Shown here: piece after piece, positions 22,772 to 34,496 of the stretch
Layout of the letters: each line of letters starts with the position of its first letter
Numbering within the stretch: the first letter of the stretch is position 1
Origin: Thinopyrum elongatum
Lineage: Eukaryota; Streptophyta; Magnoliopsida; Poales; Poaceae
Assembly: GCA_011799875.1 (NCBI GenBank)
Contig: CM022301.1
Coordinates: 14,757,927 to 14,821,926 of the forward strand
DNA length: 64,000 bases
Direction of reading: 5' to 3'
Position numbers and translations under genes: made by a program
Notes under the pieces: generated by a model
What the model saw: only the letters and a program-made list of their open reading frames with translations
Told to the model about the DNA's origin: nothing
The model's database searches: none

Positions 22772-25700
22772 CTAACATCTAATGTCCAATTCCACATGGT
22801 ATTCTCCGGCTTTATTTATGACGTGGTCAAGAAAGAATCCCGCCAATTCCTCTTGAATTGCTCGTATGTGATCATGTGGTAGGAGTTCATCCCGCATCTG
22901 CCACATCTAATTTGAAGAAGGGGGTCAATACATATATATGAATGAAACTCAACACAAATGATGGTAATAAAATAAAATTGTGAATATTATTGCTTACGCA
23001 CTTCATATTGTTTTTCAGAGTAGCCCCGCTTAGAGGTCATCGTGTTGTAGATGAACTCGCAAACGTAGTATCCACAAAAATCATTCCTGGCTTCCTGCCA
23101 CAACCACTTTACGAGAAATAGAGTTCAATCAAACTGATAATCAAGCATTATAAATGGTATTGATAAAACTAGAATCAATGGGAGATGCGCGGAACTAGCT
23201 AGTAGTACTTACTTTAGGGTGTGTAAATCGCAGCTCCCTCGGCAGTGCCGGAACAATTCCGGTGAACTCTTTCCAAACCCTGCTAGACAAAGAAAATAAT
23301 TACTTGATATCAGGAAATGAACAAAGTTGCCGATATGGTGTGATAATGATCAATTGAACTTACTTCTGGAGCATTTCAGTCATGTCCGCATACTCCTGGG
23401 GATCTTTTTGTCTCGAGTCTAAGACGGTTACTACTCCCCGCTCAAGCTTAATCTCTAGCAGAATAAAGTGGAACCTGCGCACGCACGCATAACTCATCAA
23501 TTACATTACTATAACCTCGAGTAATAAGGGAAACCGAATATGCACAAGACAGTAACACTCACTTGAAGTTGTAAGGAAAGAGTATTTTCTCTTTGTTTTG
23601 ATTTTTAAGCAACGATTGTAGCAAGTTGTCCTCGGTTTCTGTGACATTCTTTTGAACCATCCATTCATGTATGATATTTGGGTTAATGAACCAAATGTCA
23701 TAGATTTGTGCTTTTCTGCATTCGACGATCTTCAATCTACATAATATAGTGAGGATAATTATATATACATGCAATGAAAGAGCTGAGCTATATATAGAGA
23801 CTTAATTACAGAAGTAGTACTTACAGACAGTAGCAAGTCACGAGTGTTTTGTCGAGGGCCTTTTGATTGTATAACTGGAATAACTCGTCAAATTCAACAG
23901 ACAACTGATCCATTCCAACGAGGTCGTGCTCCTCTTTAATTCTCAACGTCAAAGTATCCTTCCCAGACTCGCTGCAGGTTTTCATGTACCATTTATGGAA
24001 TCTTTGCTTCATCGTTGTTAGAGGAGGATGACCAGGTTTGACGAGAGGCTACCCGTAATGGTATTTGAATTCGTCCACCTCCATTATTTCAAACTCTACA
24101 TCATCACTTAGGTAATCAACAGGATTGGTACCGGGCACCATCCCTGGCTGATTAGCGACGATATCGCTAGACACCTTGAGCGGGGGGCACGATTGGTTCG
24201 CCTGTTCGCCGAGCTGGGGAATTTTTTTCCCACTTCTTCGTTCTGCTAACCTTGCATCACTTGAAGTACTTCCCGACCGCCGCGCATCTCCATATGTCTT
24301 TTTAATACAGCGGACATAGTTGGAATCCGGCGGAGGCGGTGGTGGTCGCTTCAGGGCATCGATAGTGCGCTTCGCTTTCACCGGATCTATCATCTCCTTC
24401 GGAGGTGGAGGTTTCTTTGCAAAAAAGTCCCTCACTTGGGCACAACAGATGTCCTTGTTTTCCTTCTCGGTCATCTCATATGGTAACTTTTCTAGAGGCT
24501 TGAGAGACGATGGACCATATCTGAATTGCCTCCCGCCTCTGCTTGTACTGCTAGCCGCCGGAGCGGCGGCGTCTCTCTTCCGTTGTTGCTTACGAGGTGA
24601 AGAAGGAGGCGGAGTGCTCTGACGCGCCGGAGGAGCCAGAGCGGCGGTGTCTGTCTTGCGCTGTTGCTGACGAGGTGGAGGAGGAGGCGGACTGCTCCGA
24701 CGCGCTGGAGGAGGCGAAGGAGGAGGCGGAGTGCCCTCACGCGCCGGAGGAGGCGGAGAAGGAGGCGGAGTTCCCTGATCACTCGCCGGAGGAGGAGGAG
24801 GAGGAGGCGGAGTGCCCTGACTCGCTGGAGGAGGAGGAGGAGGCGTCCAGTTTGGAAGCTTGATGTACTCCTTCCTCCATAGACATGTACTCCTCAAAGC
24901 ATAAAGCAGCTGATTCTCCCCTTCACCTGTAGGGTGGTCAAGCTCCAGCTCCTCAAATCCCTCCATTATTTCATCCACCATCACAACAGCATAGCCATGT
25001 GGAATTGGATGGCAGTGAAAAGTTCCGTCGGGTTGAGGAGGTGCAACAAAGCCGACAGCCGCCTTCAAAGTCAGGTTCGGCCATTTCGTCATAAGCTCGC
25101 AATGTTGAGCCTCCGTGATAGTATCCATGGGGTAGCGAGGAGCCGTGGAATCAGGCTGAACGAGCTCCGTGGAAGCCACGCTGCTTCTCCGCTGAGCTTC
25201 TGGGGTAGCTTCGTGCCGCTGAGATGGTTGGCTGGCAGCTGCAAGTTCCTCTAGCTTTACTAGTCTTGCATTGAGCTTCTGCATTTCGCTCAGCTCCGCT
25301 TTCCTCTTTCTCTCCCGGCTTCTGTAACCGCCTGCGCTAGCGAACCCAACCACCCACAGAACAGAGCCTGCTATGCCTCGTGTTCGTCCAGGGTGCTCAG
25401 GATTCCCGAGGGCCTCAGTCAGCTCGTCCTTCTCTCTGTCGGGAATGAACGTCCCTTCCTGCGCTGCGGTGATATAAGCCTGAAGCTTCTTGACGGGTAT
25501 TGCAAGTTGCTCGTTTGTCCAACAGCACTCCCCTGTTTCTGGGTCCAAAGTTCCCCCAACCCCGAAGAACCAAGTCCTTGAACGGTCTGGCCAGTTCAAT
25601 GTCGCTGGTTGGACCCCTTTAGCAAGCAGGTCTTGCTCAGCTTTGTCCCACAACGGCCGGGCTTTGAGGTAGCCACCTGACCCCGTGTGATGGTGATACT

Positions 25701-26571
25701 ACTTCTTTGCAGCATTTTTCTTGTTTGTCTCTGACATTTTCTTACCCTTCTCCGATGTCTTGTAGGCCACAAATGCGGGCCAGTGATCTCTTATCTTCTC
25801 ATATCGGCCGGTGAATTCTGGAGTCTTCCCTTTGTCGACAAACTTTGTGTTTAACTCTTTCTTCCACCTCCTGAATAGATCTGCCATCTTCTTAAGAGCA
25901 CCTGCCTTGACCTTTGGCTCTATAACTGGGTTATTCGGATCCTCCTCTAGCGGTAGGGTGAAATTTGCCTTCAGCGCGGTGCAAAGATCATCTTTCTGTC
26001 TATCATTGACATAAGAAACTTCAGGGTCGTCCTTAGGCTTATTCCATTTCTGGATGCTGATTGGGATGCTGTCCCTAACAATAGCTCCGCACTGAGCAAC
26101 AAATGCGTCCTTGGTCCGCTTGGGTTCAATCGGTAGGCCATCGTCCGCGAGTGCTGTGATCGTGAACCTTTCATCCTGGCGCAACCTTTTCTTCGGGCCT
26201 CGACTCGTTACAGAAGTTTGGCTCGATCCGGAGGGCTATAAAAGAAGAAAGAAGCGTTAATATATGTACATACCAAAACAATTAATGCATCAATTAGTCA
26301 GCACAGGCTTAATTAATATATATACCTCGCCGGACTTTGCAACAGCTCCCTCCTCCGTTCGGTCACCGGAGCCGTCATCATGGTCTCCTTCTTCCTCCGC
26401 CATTCGCTCACCGGAGTCGTCATGATCATGTCCTTCCTCCTCCATTGTTCAATCACCGGAGCCGTCATCCTCTCCTTCCAGACCATCGGTGTCACTGAGA
26501 AACGACAAGACATCACGTCCGTCGCGGATTATGTCCCCCAACAACTCTTCTTGTTCTAAGTTTCTGTCCAT
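22772..26571 (-). pseudogene. CACTA-1 second gene: En/Spm-type domain plus Ulp1-like (C48) protease
   Basis: Seven exons can be joined: 26326-26571, 23825-26235, 23563-23736, 23364-23474, 23213-23279, about 23002-23106 and 22772-22906. The start is MDRNLEQEEL, with an acidic N-terminus. Next comes a region like the plant En/Spm transposase domain (Transposase_24 type; ends of the block read WKKELNTKF and HWPAFVAYK), then a long Pro-rich linker of PPPPP blocks (about 24,590-24,850), then a C48-type fold. Its likely active residues are His in KFHFILLEI, Asp in VLDSRQ, Gln in WLWQEA and Cys in FCGYYVCEF. Three in-frame stops (26,449-26,451, 25,699-25,701, 24,049-24,051) kill it. It may be the TnpA counterpart; protease function is inferred from motifs only. 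Confidence 0.8.
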
Positions 26572-26654
26572 GGTTTCTGCAAATATTACAACATGGTAAT
26601 ATACAAACATGAGAGATGGATATATTAGTGGCAAACATAGACCTAGCTAATATC

Positions 26655-26850
26655 ACAACAAGGGGCGGGAGGGGGTAGGAGATCGACAGCGATTTTTTTC
26701 TAGGGTTTGGGTGGCCTCGAGAGATCAACAACGCTTTTTCTTCTAGGGTTTAGGTGGCCTCGAGAGTTTATTGGGTAGGGCCGGGAGGGGGTAGGAGATC
26801 GACAACGCTCTTTATTCTAGGGTTTGGGTGGCCTCGAGAGTTGGTCGGGC
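26655..26850. repeat. Triplicated 'tctagggttt' block
   Basis: Three copies of a 25-base word built on CTAGGGTTTGGGTGGCC, at about 26,699, 26,742 and 26,815, alternate with 'gggagggggtaggagatcgac'. It lies 5' of exon 1 of the second CACTA-1 gene. On the sense strand it yields AAACCCTAGA telo-box-like motifs. It is not a telomeric tract. Confidence 0.75.
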
Positions 26851-27172
26851 GAGCGGACCGGGAGTAAATTTAGTAACTTTGAACTTCGTAAATTTGGTCG
26901 GGCGGGAGGGGGTTGATCGACGTCACCCCTCTAGTCGAAGTTATCGGGGATACGTTTCGAGAGAAAATACAACACTTGATATGTTTCGAATATATGAACA
27001 TTTTAACTTATTAACGTTTCGAGAGAAAACTTTCTATTAACATCATTTTAACTTAGTAACTTAGTAACGTTAAGTTGCTATCCATCCATACATACATAGC
27101 CACATACACTTTGTTGTTTTGATCTAAACAGCAAGGTTAAGTTGCTTTGAACCAAGGGTTCAACATCTAAAA

Positions 27173-27610
27173 ATTGACCAAGTTTTCATATATCATCATA
27201 TCATCATCATCATCTACTACAAAAAAAATTGACCAAGTTTTCATATATATATCATCTTATCATCATCATCATCTACTACAAAAAAATTGACCAAGTTTTC
27301 ATATATCATCATATCATCATCATCTACTACAAAAAAATTGACCAAGTTTTCATATATATATATCATCATATCATCATCATCATCATCTACTACAAAAAAA
27401 ATTGACAAAGTTTTTCATATATCATCACATCATACATCATCATCACTACCTACTACAAAAAAAATTGACCAAGTTTTCATATAATATCATCATATCATCA
27501 TCATCCTCTACTACAAAAAAAATTGACCAAGTTTTCATATAATCATATCATCATCATCATTACTACAAAAAAAATTGACCAAGTTTTCATATATATACTA
27601 CAGAAAAAAT
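27173..27610. repeat. Eight-unit tandem repeat, 50-65 bp
   Basis: Units start with ATTGACCAAGTTTTCATATA at 27,173, 27,228, 27,286, 27,337, 27,401, 27,463, 27,521 and 27,573. Each is followed by a variable (ATC)n run and 'tactacaaaaaaa'. The ATC run explains the unit-length variation. It lies in the 5' region of the second CACTA-1 gene. Confidence 0.95.
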
Positions 27611-27990
27611 TATATAACAAAATGTTCATCCATCCATCCATCCATACATATTCAAAATGTTCATATTCTACAGTATCACCAAAAAAAATTCTATGAACAT
27701 AAAAAATTCTAACTTTTGCATATTCTTTGCATATGAACATACATACATTTTCTTTTTTTCTTCATATGCAATCTTTTGAATGTATACATACATTGCATAG
27801 GAACAAAAAATGGACTTTGCATATGAACATACATACATTGCAAAAAAATGGACAAAATTTTTATGAACAAAAAATAGACTTTTTTGTGAGCATTACATAA
27901 TCTCCAATATTTTTCTAAAAATGCAAAAAAGGGCATATACAGAGAACATATATACATACATTTTTCTAAAAATGCAAAAAAGAGCATATT
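27611..27990. other. A/T-rich spacer
   Basis: Repeats of 'acatacatacattgca', 'atgcaaaaaa' and 'tttttctaaaaatgcaaaaaag', the last one twice at about 27,911 and 27,962. No coding or regulatory signal is recognised. It is probably intron or leader of the second CACTA-1 gene. Confidence 0.5.
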
Positions 27991-28390
27991 TATAGCGGAC
28001 AGCGAGGTCGGGGACGGCGACGATGGTTGGCGGCGGCGCTTACGGGTGGCGTGCGGGGACGGCGATGAGAAGGAAAGGGGAGGAGGCAGGGGCTCACAGT
28101 GCACTCGTAGGGAACGGCAGCGGGCTCGGGAAGGGCTCGAGGTCGCCAGAATCGGTGGCGGCAGTGACGAACGACGTCGGGGAAGAAGGGGTCGCGGGCG
28201 CCGGCGTGGAGCTTCCCCGGGCAAACGAACGGACAGAGGCGACGAGGTTGAGCGCGGGGAGGCTTCCAGGCCGGTCGGAACGACAAGAGGAGGGCGGCAC
28301 GTTGGGGCAGGGCAGGGCGAGAGCGTCGACGGCGACGGCGTCGAGGAGGCAGGGCGCGGCGATGGGAGAAGCTGGGGAAAAATCCCAAGT
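27991..28390 (-). other. GC-rich leader of the second CACTA-1 gene
   Basis: A GC-rich block lies immediately downstream (minus strand) of a TATA box at about 28,398. It resembles the GC-rich leader of TNP2 at 33,910-34,020. Overlapping frames of 153-265 codons on both strands have composition-driven Pro, Arg and Gly content and are not called as genes. Confidence 0.5.
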
Positions 28391-28397
28391 GTTGGCT

Positions 28398-28680
28398 TAT
28401 ATAGCAACCACCTTTGGTCCCGGTTCGTGGCACCAACAGGGACCAATGCACCCTTTAGTCCCGGTTCGTGCCACAAACCGGGACCAAAGGTCTCTTTTCG
28501 TCAGAACAAAGGGCGGGAAGCAGAGACCTTTGGTCCCGGTTGGTGGCACGAACCGGGACGAAAGGTAGGTATTGGTCCCGGTTCATTCCACCAACCGGGA
28601 CCAAACGTTGGTATTGGTCCCGGTTGGTGTCACCAACCGGGACTAAAGGTTGGTGCTGCCCGGGGCCAAACGTTTAGTCC
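28398..28680 (-). promoter_or_regulatory. Internal promoter of CACTA-1 with subterminal-type repeats
   Basis: A TATA box (minus strand TATATAAG, 28,398-28,405) is followed upstream by six or more 'gtcccggttNgt' repeats arranged as inverted pairs (28,412-28,655). These are the same repeats found at the two ends of the element, yet this is 6 kb from either end and lacks CACTA termini. It would drive the gene at 22,772-26,571. Confidence 0.7.
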
Positions 28681-29350
28681 CACCTCGCTAGCTGAGAGGG
28701 CTCGAGAGTTGTTTATAAGCACTGCTGCGCTGACCCTCTCGAGCTCCTCTCAACTGCAGGCTTACGGGCCTAATGTCACACTCCTCTGCCTATGGGCCTC
28801 TGGGCCTGCTGCGGGCCTGAATCCTGGCCCAATGGGTTTCTAGTCATATTCAGGCCGTGGTGGCCCAGTAGGCGGCATTTTTTAAAAAAAATCCAGTTTT
28901 TTGTTTTCTTTGATGCTTTATTTATTTTCTTTTGTTTGTACTTACTAAATACTTACAGTTTTTTAGTGATTCTTTTTACTTTTAGGTCACAAAAATTATA
29001 AACTTTCTGTTAGTGCCATTAGTTTTCAAATTTGAATAGTTTAAATTTGAATTCTTTTAAATTTGTGTGAATCACTAGTTTGTGAATAACTTTACTATAA
29101 AAAAGATTTTTGAGTGATTCTTTTTCCTGCTATTTAATATTACTGTGTTTTATCATTATATTCAATTTGGTAATTTTTAGGTTATTTTAAATGTCTGTTC
29201 TATTCAAAAACAGATTTTGTTATTTTAGTTTGCTATTAAAGTTTCTAACAAAAAAATTCTTGATGAAATTTTTTTTTGCTATTAATGTTTTGAACAAAAA
29301 ATACTTTGATAATTTTAGTTGCATAAATTTTATATAATTTTAGTTTCCTT
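28681..29350. other. A/T-rich spacer of CACTA-1
   Basis: A short G/C-rich start (28,681-28,870, 'gagggctcgagag' twice in inverted form) passes into T-rich DNA. No gene or RNA feature is seen. Confidence 0.5.
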
Positions 29351-29534
29351 TTGCTATTAGAGTTTCATTAAAGTTTTCTAGTTCATTCTTTTTGCTATTA
29401 GAGTTTCATTAAAGTTTTCTAGTTCATTCTTTTAGTTATTAGAGTTTCATTAAAGTTTTCTAGTTCATTCTTTTTGCTATTAGAGTTTCATAAAAGTTTT
29501 CTAGTTCATTCTTTTTGCTATTAGTTCATTCTTT
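29351..29534. repeat. 41-bp tandem repeat
   Basis: Four full units plus a partial one on the theme TTGCTATTAGAGTTTCATTA then AAGTTTTCTAGTTCATTC, starting at about 29,351, 29,392, 29,433, 29,474 and 29,515. Confidence 0.95.
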
Positions 29535-29535
29535 G

Positions 29536-30422
29536 AGCTAAATGACCCTGAAATTCAAAAGCACTTCCAATGAACTCTGAAGAGGTTGAAAGTTGGCATG
29601 GTATCATCATTTCACCCACATAGCATGTTCTAAAAAGTTGAGAGGGTTACGGCAAAAACTGGATGCACTTCATGTACAAAATGGACAATCGCTTTCGAAG
29701 TATCAGGGTTTCGGACGAAAACTCATCTGTTACAAAGGGATTTTATTTTTTGAACTTATTTGAACTCCAGACTTTTTGTGTGTTCAAAATGCACCATTCA
29801 AAGCCACATCATCAATTTTCAACCCTTTCTGACTTCATTTGGTATTTTTCATGCATTTACTGACTTTTTTAAGCTAAATCACCCTGAAATTCAAAAGCAC
29901 TTCAAAAGAACTCTGAAAAGGTTGAAAGTTGGCATGGTATCATCATTTCACCCACATAGCATGTGCTAAAAAGTTGAGAGGGTTAGGGCAAAAGCTGGAA
30001 GCACTTCGTGTACAAAATGGACAATCTCTTTCGAAGTATCAGGGTTTCAGACGAAAACTCATCTGATACAAAGGGATTTCATTTTTTTGAACTTATTTGA
30101 ACTCTAGACTTTTTGTGTGTTCAAAATGCACCATTCAAAGCCACATCATCAATTTTCAACCCTTTCTGACTTCATTTGGTATTTTTCATGCATTTACTGA
30201 TTTTTTTAAGCTAAATGACCCTGAAATTGAAAAGCACTACAAATGAACTCTGAAAAGGTTGAAAGTTGGCATGGTATCATCATTTCACCCACATAGCATG
30301 TGCTAAAAAGTTGAGAGGGTTAGGGCAAAAGCTGGATGCATTTCGTGTACAAAATGGACAATCTCTTTCGAAGTATCAGGGTTTCGGACGAAAACTCATC
30401 TGTTACAAAAGGCATTTCATTT
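29536..30422. repeat. 337-bp tandem repeat, 2.6 copies
   Basis: Units start 'agctaaatgaccctgaaatt' at 29,536, 29,872 and 30,209, highly similar to each other. They lie just past the 3' end of TNP2, between the two CACTA-1 genes. Open frames in the units are short and not conserved as coding. Confidence 0.95.
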
Positions 30423-30490
30423 CTTCACATGTAACTGCAGTGATATTCTAGATCAAAGGCATCATCATAATAGTTTTGGAGAGAAAGTCT

Positions 30491-33400
30491 TCACTTTTTC
30501 TTCGCTTGTGTCCTTTGCTTATTGCGCTGTAACAATGGATAATCTTCATCGTTTAACAGGGTGCTTGGGTCAGCCTTGACTTTGAAGGGAGGAATTTCAT
30601 GAAACTTTTCATAATCTTCAGACATGTCTGTCTTGCCCTCCACTACCATGATGTCTCTTTTTCCTGAAAGAACTATGTGGTGCCTTGGCTCATCGTATGA
30701 TGTATTCGCTTCCTTATCTTTTCTTTTTCTCGGTTTGGTAGACATGTCCTTCACATAGAAAACCCGCGCCACATCATTGGCTAGGACGAATGGTTTGTCT
30801 GTGTACCCAAGATTGTTCAGATCCACTGTTGTCATTCCGTACTTTGGGTCTACCTATACCCCGCCTCCTGACAGATTAACCCATTTGCACTGAAACAAAG
30901 GGACCTTAAAATCATGTCCATAGTCAAGTTCCCATATGTCCACTATGTAACCATAATATGTGTCCTTTCCCCTCTTGATTGCTGCATTAAAGCGGACACC
31001 TCTGTTTTGGTTGGTGCTCTTTTGATCTTGGGCTATCGTGTAAAATGTATTCCCATTTATCTCATATCCTTTGTAAGTCAATACAGTCAAAGATGGTCCC
31101 CTGGCCAACGAGTACAGCTCATCAGAAACAGTGTTGTCACCCATGAGACGTGTTTGCAACCAACTGCCGAAAGTTCTGATGTGTTTACATGTAATCCAGT
31201 CGTCACACTGCTCCGAGTGTTTGGAGCGCAGAATATTCTTGTGTTCATTGACATACGGGGTCACCAAGGTAGAATTCTATAGAACTGTGTAGTGTGCTTG
31301 AGACCAAGAATGCCCGTCCCTACATATTATTGAGTCCGCTCCTAGCGTGCCTTTTCCAGTCAGTCTCCCCTCATACCGCGATTGAGGGAGACCAATCTTC
31401 TTAAGGTCAGGAATGAAGTCTACACAAAACCCAATGACCTCCTCTGTTTGATGGCCCGTGGAGATGCTTCCTTCTAGCCTAGCACGGTTACGAACATATT
31501 TCTTTAAGACTCCCATGAACCTCTCAAAGGGGAACATATTGTGTAGAAATACAGGGCCCAGAATGGCAATCTCGTCGACTAGATGAACTAGGACGTGCAT
31601 CATGATATTGAAGAAGGATGGTGGGAACACTAGCTCAAAACTGACAAGACATTGCGCCAGATCACTTCTTAACCTTGGTAGGATTTCTGGATCGATCACC
31701 TTTTGAGAGATTGCTTTGAGGAATGCACATAGCTTCACAATGGCTAGTCGAACATTTTTCGGTAGAAGCCCCCTCAATGCAACCAGAAGCAGTTGCGTCA
31801 TAATCACGTGGCAGTCATGAGACTTTAGGTTCTGGAACTTTTTCTCTGCCATATTTATTATTCCCTTTATATTGGACGAGAAGCCAGACGGGACCTTCAT
31901 ACCGAGCATGCATTCAAAGAAGATTTCCTTCTCTTCTTTGGTAAGAGCGTAGCTGGCAGGACCTTCATATTGCTTTGGAGGCATGCCGTCTTTTTCGTGC
32001 ACACGTTGGTGGTCCTCCCGTGACTCCGGTGTATCTTTTGTCTTCCCGTACACGCCCAAGAAGCCTAGCAGGTTCACGCAAAGATTCTTCGTCACGTGCA
32101 TCATGTCGATTGCAGAGCGGACCTCTAGGTCTTTCCAATAGGGTAGGTCCCAAAATATAGATTTCTTCTTCCACATGGGTGCGCGTCCCTCAGCGTCATT
32201 CGGAACAGATAGTCCGCCGGGACCCTTTCCAAAGATTACTTGTAAATCATTGACCATAGCAAGTATGTGATCACCAGTACGGATGGCGGGCTTCTTCCGG
32301 TGATCCGCCTCGCCTTTGAAATGCTTGCCTTTCTTTCGACATTGATGGTTGGTCGGAAGAAATCGACGATGCCCCAGGTACACATTCTTCCTGCATATGT
32401 CCAAATATATACTTTCGTTGTCATCTAAATAGTGCGTGCATGCGTGGTATCCTTGTTTGTCTGTCCTGAAAGGTTACTGAGAGCAGGCCAATCATTTATG
32501 GTTACAAACAGCAACGCATGTAGGTCAAATTCCTGCTGGTCTTGCTCATCCCACACACGTACACCTTTTCCATTCCACAGCTGTAAAAGTTCTTCAACTA
32601 ATGGCCTTAGGTACACATCAATGTCGTTGCCGGGTTGCTTAGGGCCTTGGATGAGAACTGGCATCATAATGAACTTCCGCTTCATGCACAGCCAAGGAGG
32701 AAGGTCATAGATACATAGAGTCACGGGCCAGGTGCTATGATTGCTGCTCTGCTCCCCAAAAGGATTAATGCCATCCGCGCTTAAACCAAACCATACGTTC
32801 CTTGCGTCACCTGCAAAGTCCCCCCACTTTCTCTCAATTTTTCTCCACTGCGACCCGTCAGCAGGTGCTCTCAACTTCCCGTCTTTCTTACGGTCCTCTT
32901 TGTGCCATCGCATCAACTCGGCATGCTCTTTGTTTCTGAACAGGCGTTTCAACCGTGGTATTATAGGAGCATACCACATCACCTTGGCAGGAGCCCTCTT
33001 CCTGGTGCGCTCGCCGTCAACATCACCAAGGTCATCTCGTTTGATCTTATACCGCAATGCACCGCATACCGGGCATGCGTTCAAATCCTCGTACGCACCG
33101 CGGTAGAGGATGCAGTCATTAGGGCATGCATGTATCTTGTGCACCTCCAATCCTAGAGGGCATAGAACCTTCTTTGCTCCGTATGTACTGTCGGGCAATT
33201 CGTTATCCTTTGGAAGCTTCTTCTTCAATATTTTCAGTAGCTTCTCAAATCCGTTGTCAGATACACCATTGTTTGCCTTCCACTGCAGCAATTCCAGTGT
33301 GGTACCGAGCTTTGTGTTGCCATCTTCGCAATTTGAGTACAACCCTTTTTTGTGATCTTCTAACATGCGATCGAACTTCAACTTCTCCTTTTCACTTTGG

Positions 33401-33789
33401 CATTGTCTCTTTGCATCAATAATGACCCGGCGAAGATCATCATCGGGCACATCGTCTGGTTCCTCTTGATCTTCAGCTTCCCTCGTTATAGCATCACCGT
33501 ATTCAGGGGGCACATAGTTGTCATCATCCTCTTCTTCTTCACTGTCTTCCATCATAACCCCTCTTTCTCTGTGCTTGGTCCAAACATTATAGTGTGGCAT
33601 GAAACCCTTCATAAGCAGGTGGGTGTGAAGGGTTTTCGAGTCAGAGTAAGACTTCGTATTCCCACATATAGGGCATGGACAACACATAAAACCATTCTTC
33701 TTGTTTGCCTCAGCCACTTCGAGAAAATTATGCACACCCTTAATGTACTCGGAGGTGCATCTGTCACCGTACATCCATTGCCGGTTCAT
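30491..33789 (-). pseudogene. CACTA-1 TNP2 transposase, disrupted
   Basis: It starts MNRQWMYGDR with the transposase-associated N-terminal domain (CCPCPICGN zinc-like motif, residues about 35-45). The TNP2 (Transposase_21) domain follows: PFGEQSSNHSTWPV near 32,750 after GLSADGINPF, then NDWPALSNLSG near 32,470, and MFPFERFMG near 31,530. DUF4218- and DUF4216-like C-terminal parts follow (30,491-31,267). Breaks: a one-base loss near 32,445 shifts the frame, and stops lie at 31,277-31,279 and 30,854-30,856, each consistent with CAG to TAG. The Asp of ADG, the Asp of NDW and the Glu of FER are plausible catalytic acids (inference). TNP2 would cut the element ends. A TATA box lies about 400 bp upstream. 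Confidence 0.93.
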
Positions 33790-34185
33790 CTGCGTGCATT
33801 ATATATAATTAAGTATTGCCAGTTCAAATAATAATAAAAGTGAGAAAATTATACAAGTATCTATCTAAATCATACAAGTAAGAATTTTTTTATTTTAGAA
33901 AGAAGATAAGAACAAGAGGCTCACCACGGTGGTGCCGGCGACGAGATCGGCGCGGGCGATCAATGGCGGTGAGGACGGGGGCGGGACAGGACGGACCGCC
34001 AAACCTAGACAAATCTTGAGGAAAATGGAGTTTGGACAAGGAGCTTTGAGAGGAGAAAGCTTAAGTGTGGCTCGGGCATTTCATCGAACACCTCATGTGC
34101 ATACGAGGTGAGCTAGAGCACCACAAAGCTCTCCCACGGCTGGCCAAAAAAAAATAGAGCAGTGCACTGCTCTGCTCGCGGGCAG

Positions 34186-34496
34186 GGGGTATATATAGGC
34201 CTCTCTTTAGTCCCGGTTGGTGGCTAGAACCGGGACTAAAGGACCCCATTTGGTCCCGGTTTCAGCCACAAACCGGGACTAAAGGCTGTGGGCCAGGAGC
34301 GAGGCCCATTGGTCCCGGTTCGTGTCTGGAACCGGGACCAAAGGGGTCAGAAGAACCGTGACCAATGGCCCCCGAGGCCCGGCCGGCGCCCTGGCCTCAC
34401 GAACTGGGACTGATGCCCCCTTTGGTCCCGGTTCGTGAGTGAACCGGGATTAATGCCCTTACCCGGCCTGGACCAAAGCCCTGTTTTCTACTAGTG
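34186..34496 (-). promoter_or_regulatory. TNP2 promoter and CACTA-1 right subterminal repeats
   Basis: A TATATATA box (34,190-34,197) lies a few bases from the first 'agtcccggttggt' repeat. At least eight repeats in alternating orientation follow to the terminus at 34,496. Transcript leader 33,800-34,185 contains a GC-rich stretch at 33,910-34,020 and no other gene. Confidence 0.8.

Larger units (their letters stand above)
22205..34496 (-). mobile_element. CACTA element 1 (En/Spm type), 12.3 kb
   Basis: The inverted termini are CACTAGTAGAAAA at both ends (22,205 and, reversed, 34,496), with 3-bp target duplication TAT (22,202-22,204 and 34,497-34,499). Subterminal arrays of 'gtcccggtt'-type repeats, often paired as hairpins, occupy both ends. 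Two minus-strand genes lie inside: TNP2 transposase near the right end and a second multi-exon gene toward the left. Both are broken, so this copy is not autonomous. It sits inside solo LTR S1. Confidence 0.95.

Noticed and set aside
26655..26850. Interstitial telomere repeats ('tagggttt')
   Set aside because: Only single TAGGGTTT words occur within a longer non-telomeric repeat; there is no tandem TTTAGGG tract.
27173..27610. CRISPR-like repeat-spacer array
   Set aside because: The genome is a plant; units are tandem with low-complexity variation and no unique spacers.
28398..28680. Possible end of a second, nested CACTA element
   Set aside because: No CACTA terminus or 3-bp duplication is found on either side; the repeats are better explained as a promoter cluster.
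27709..28843. Frames of 153-265 codons on both strands around the internal CACTA-1 promoter
   Set aside because: They run across a TATA box, subterminal repeats and a GC-rich leader; overlapping opposite-strand frames point to base composition.
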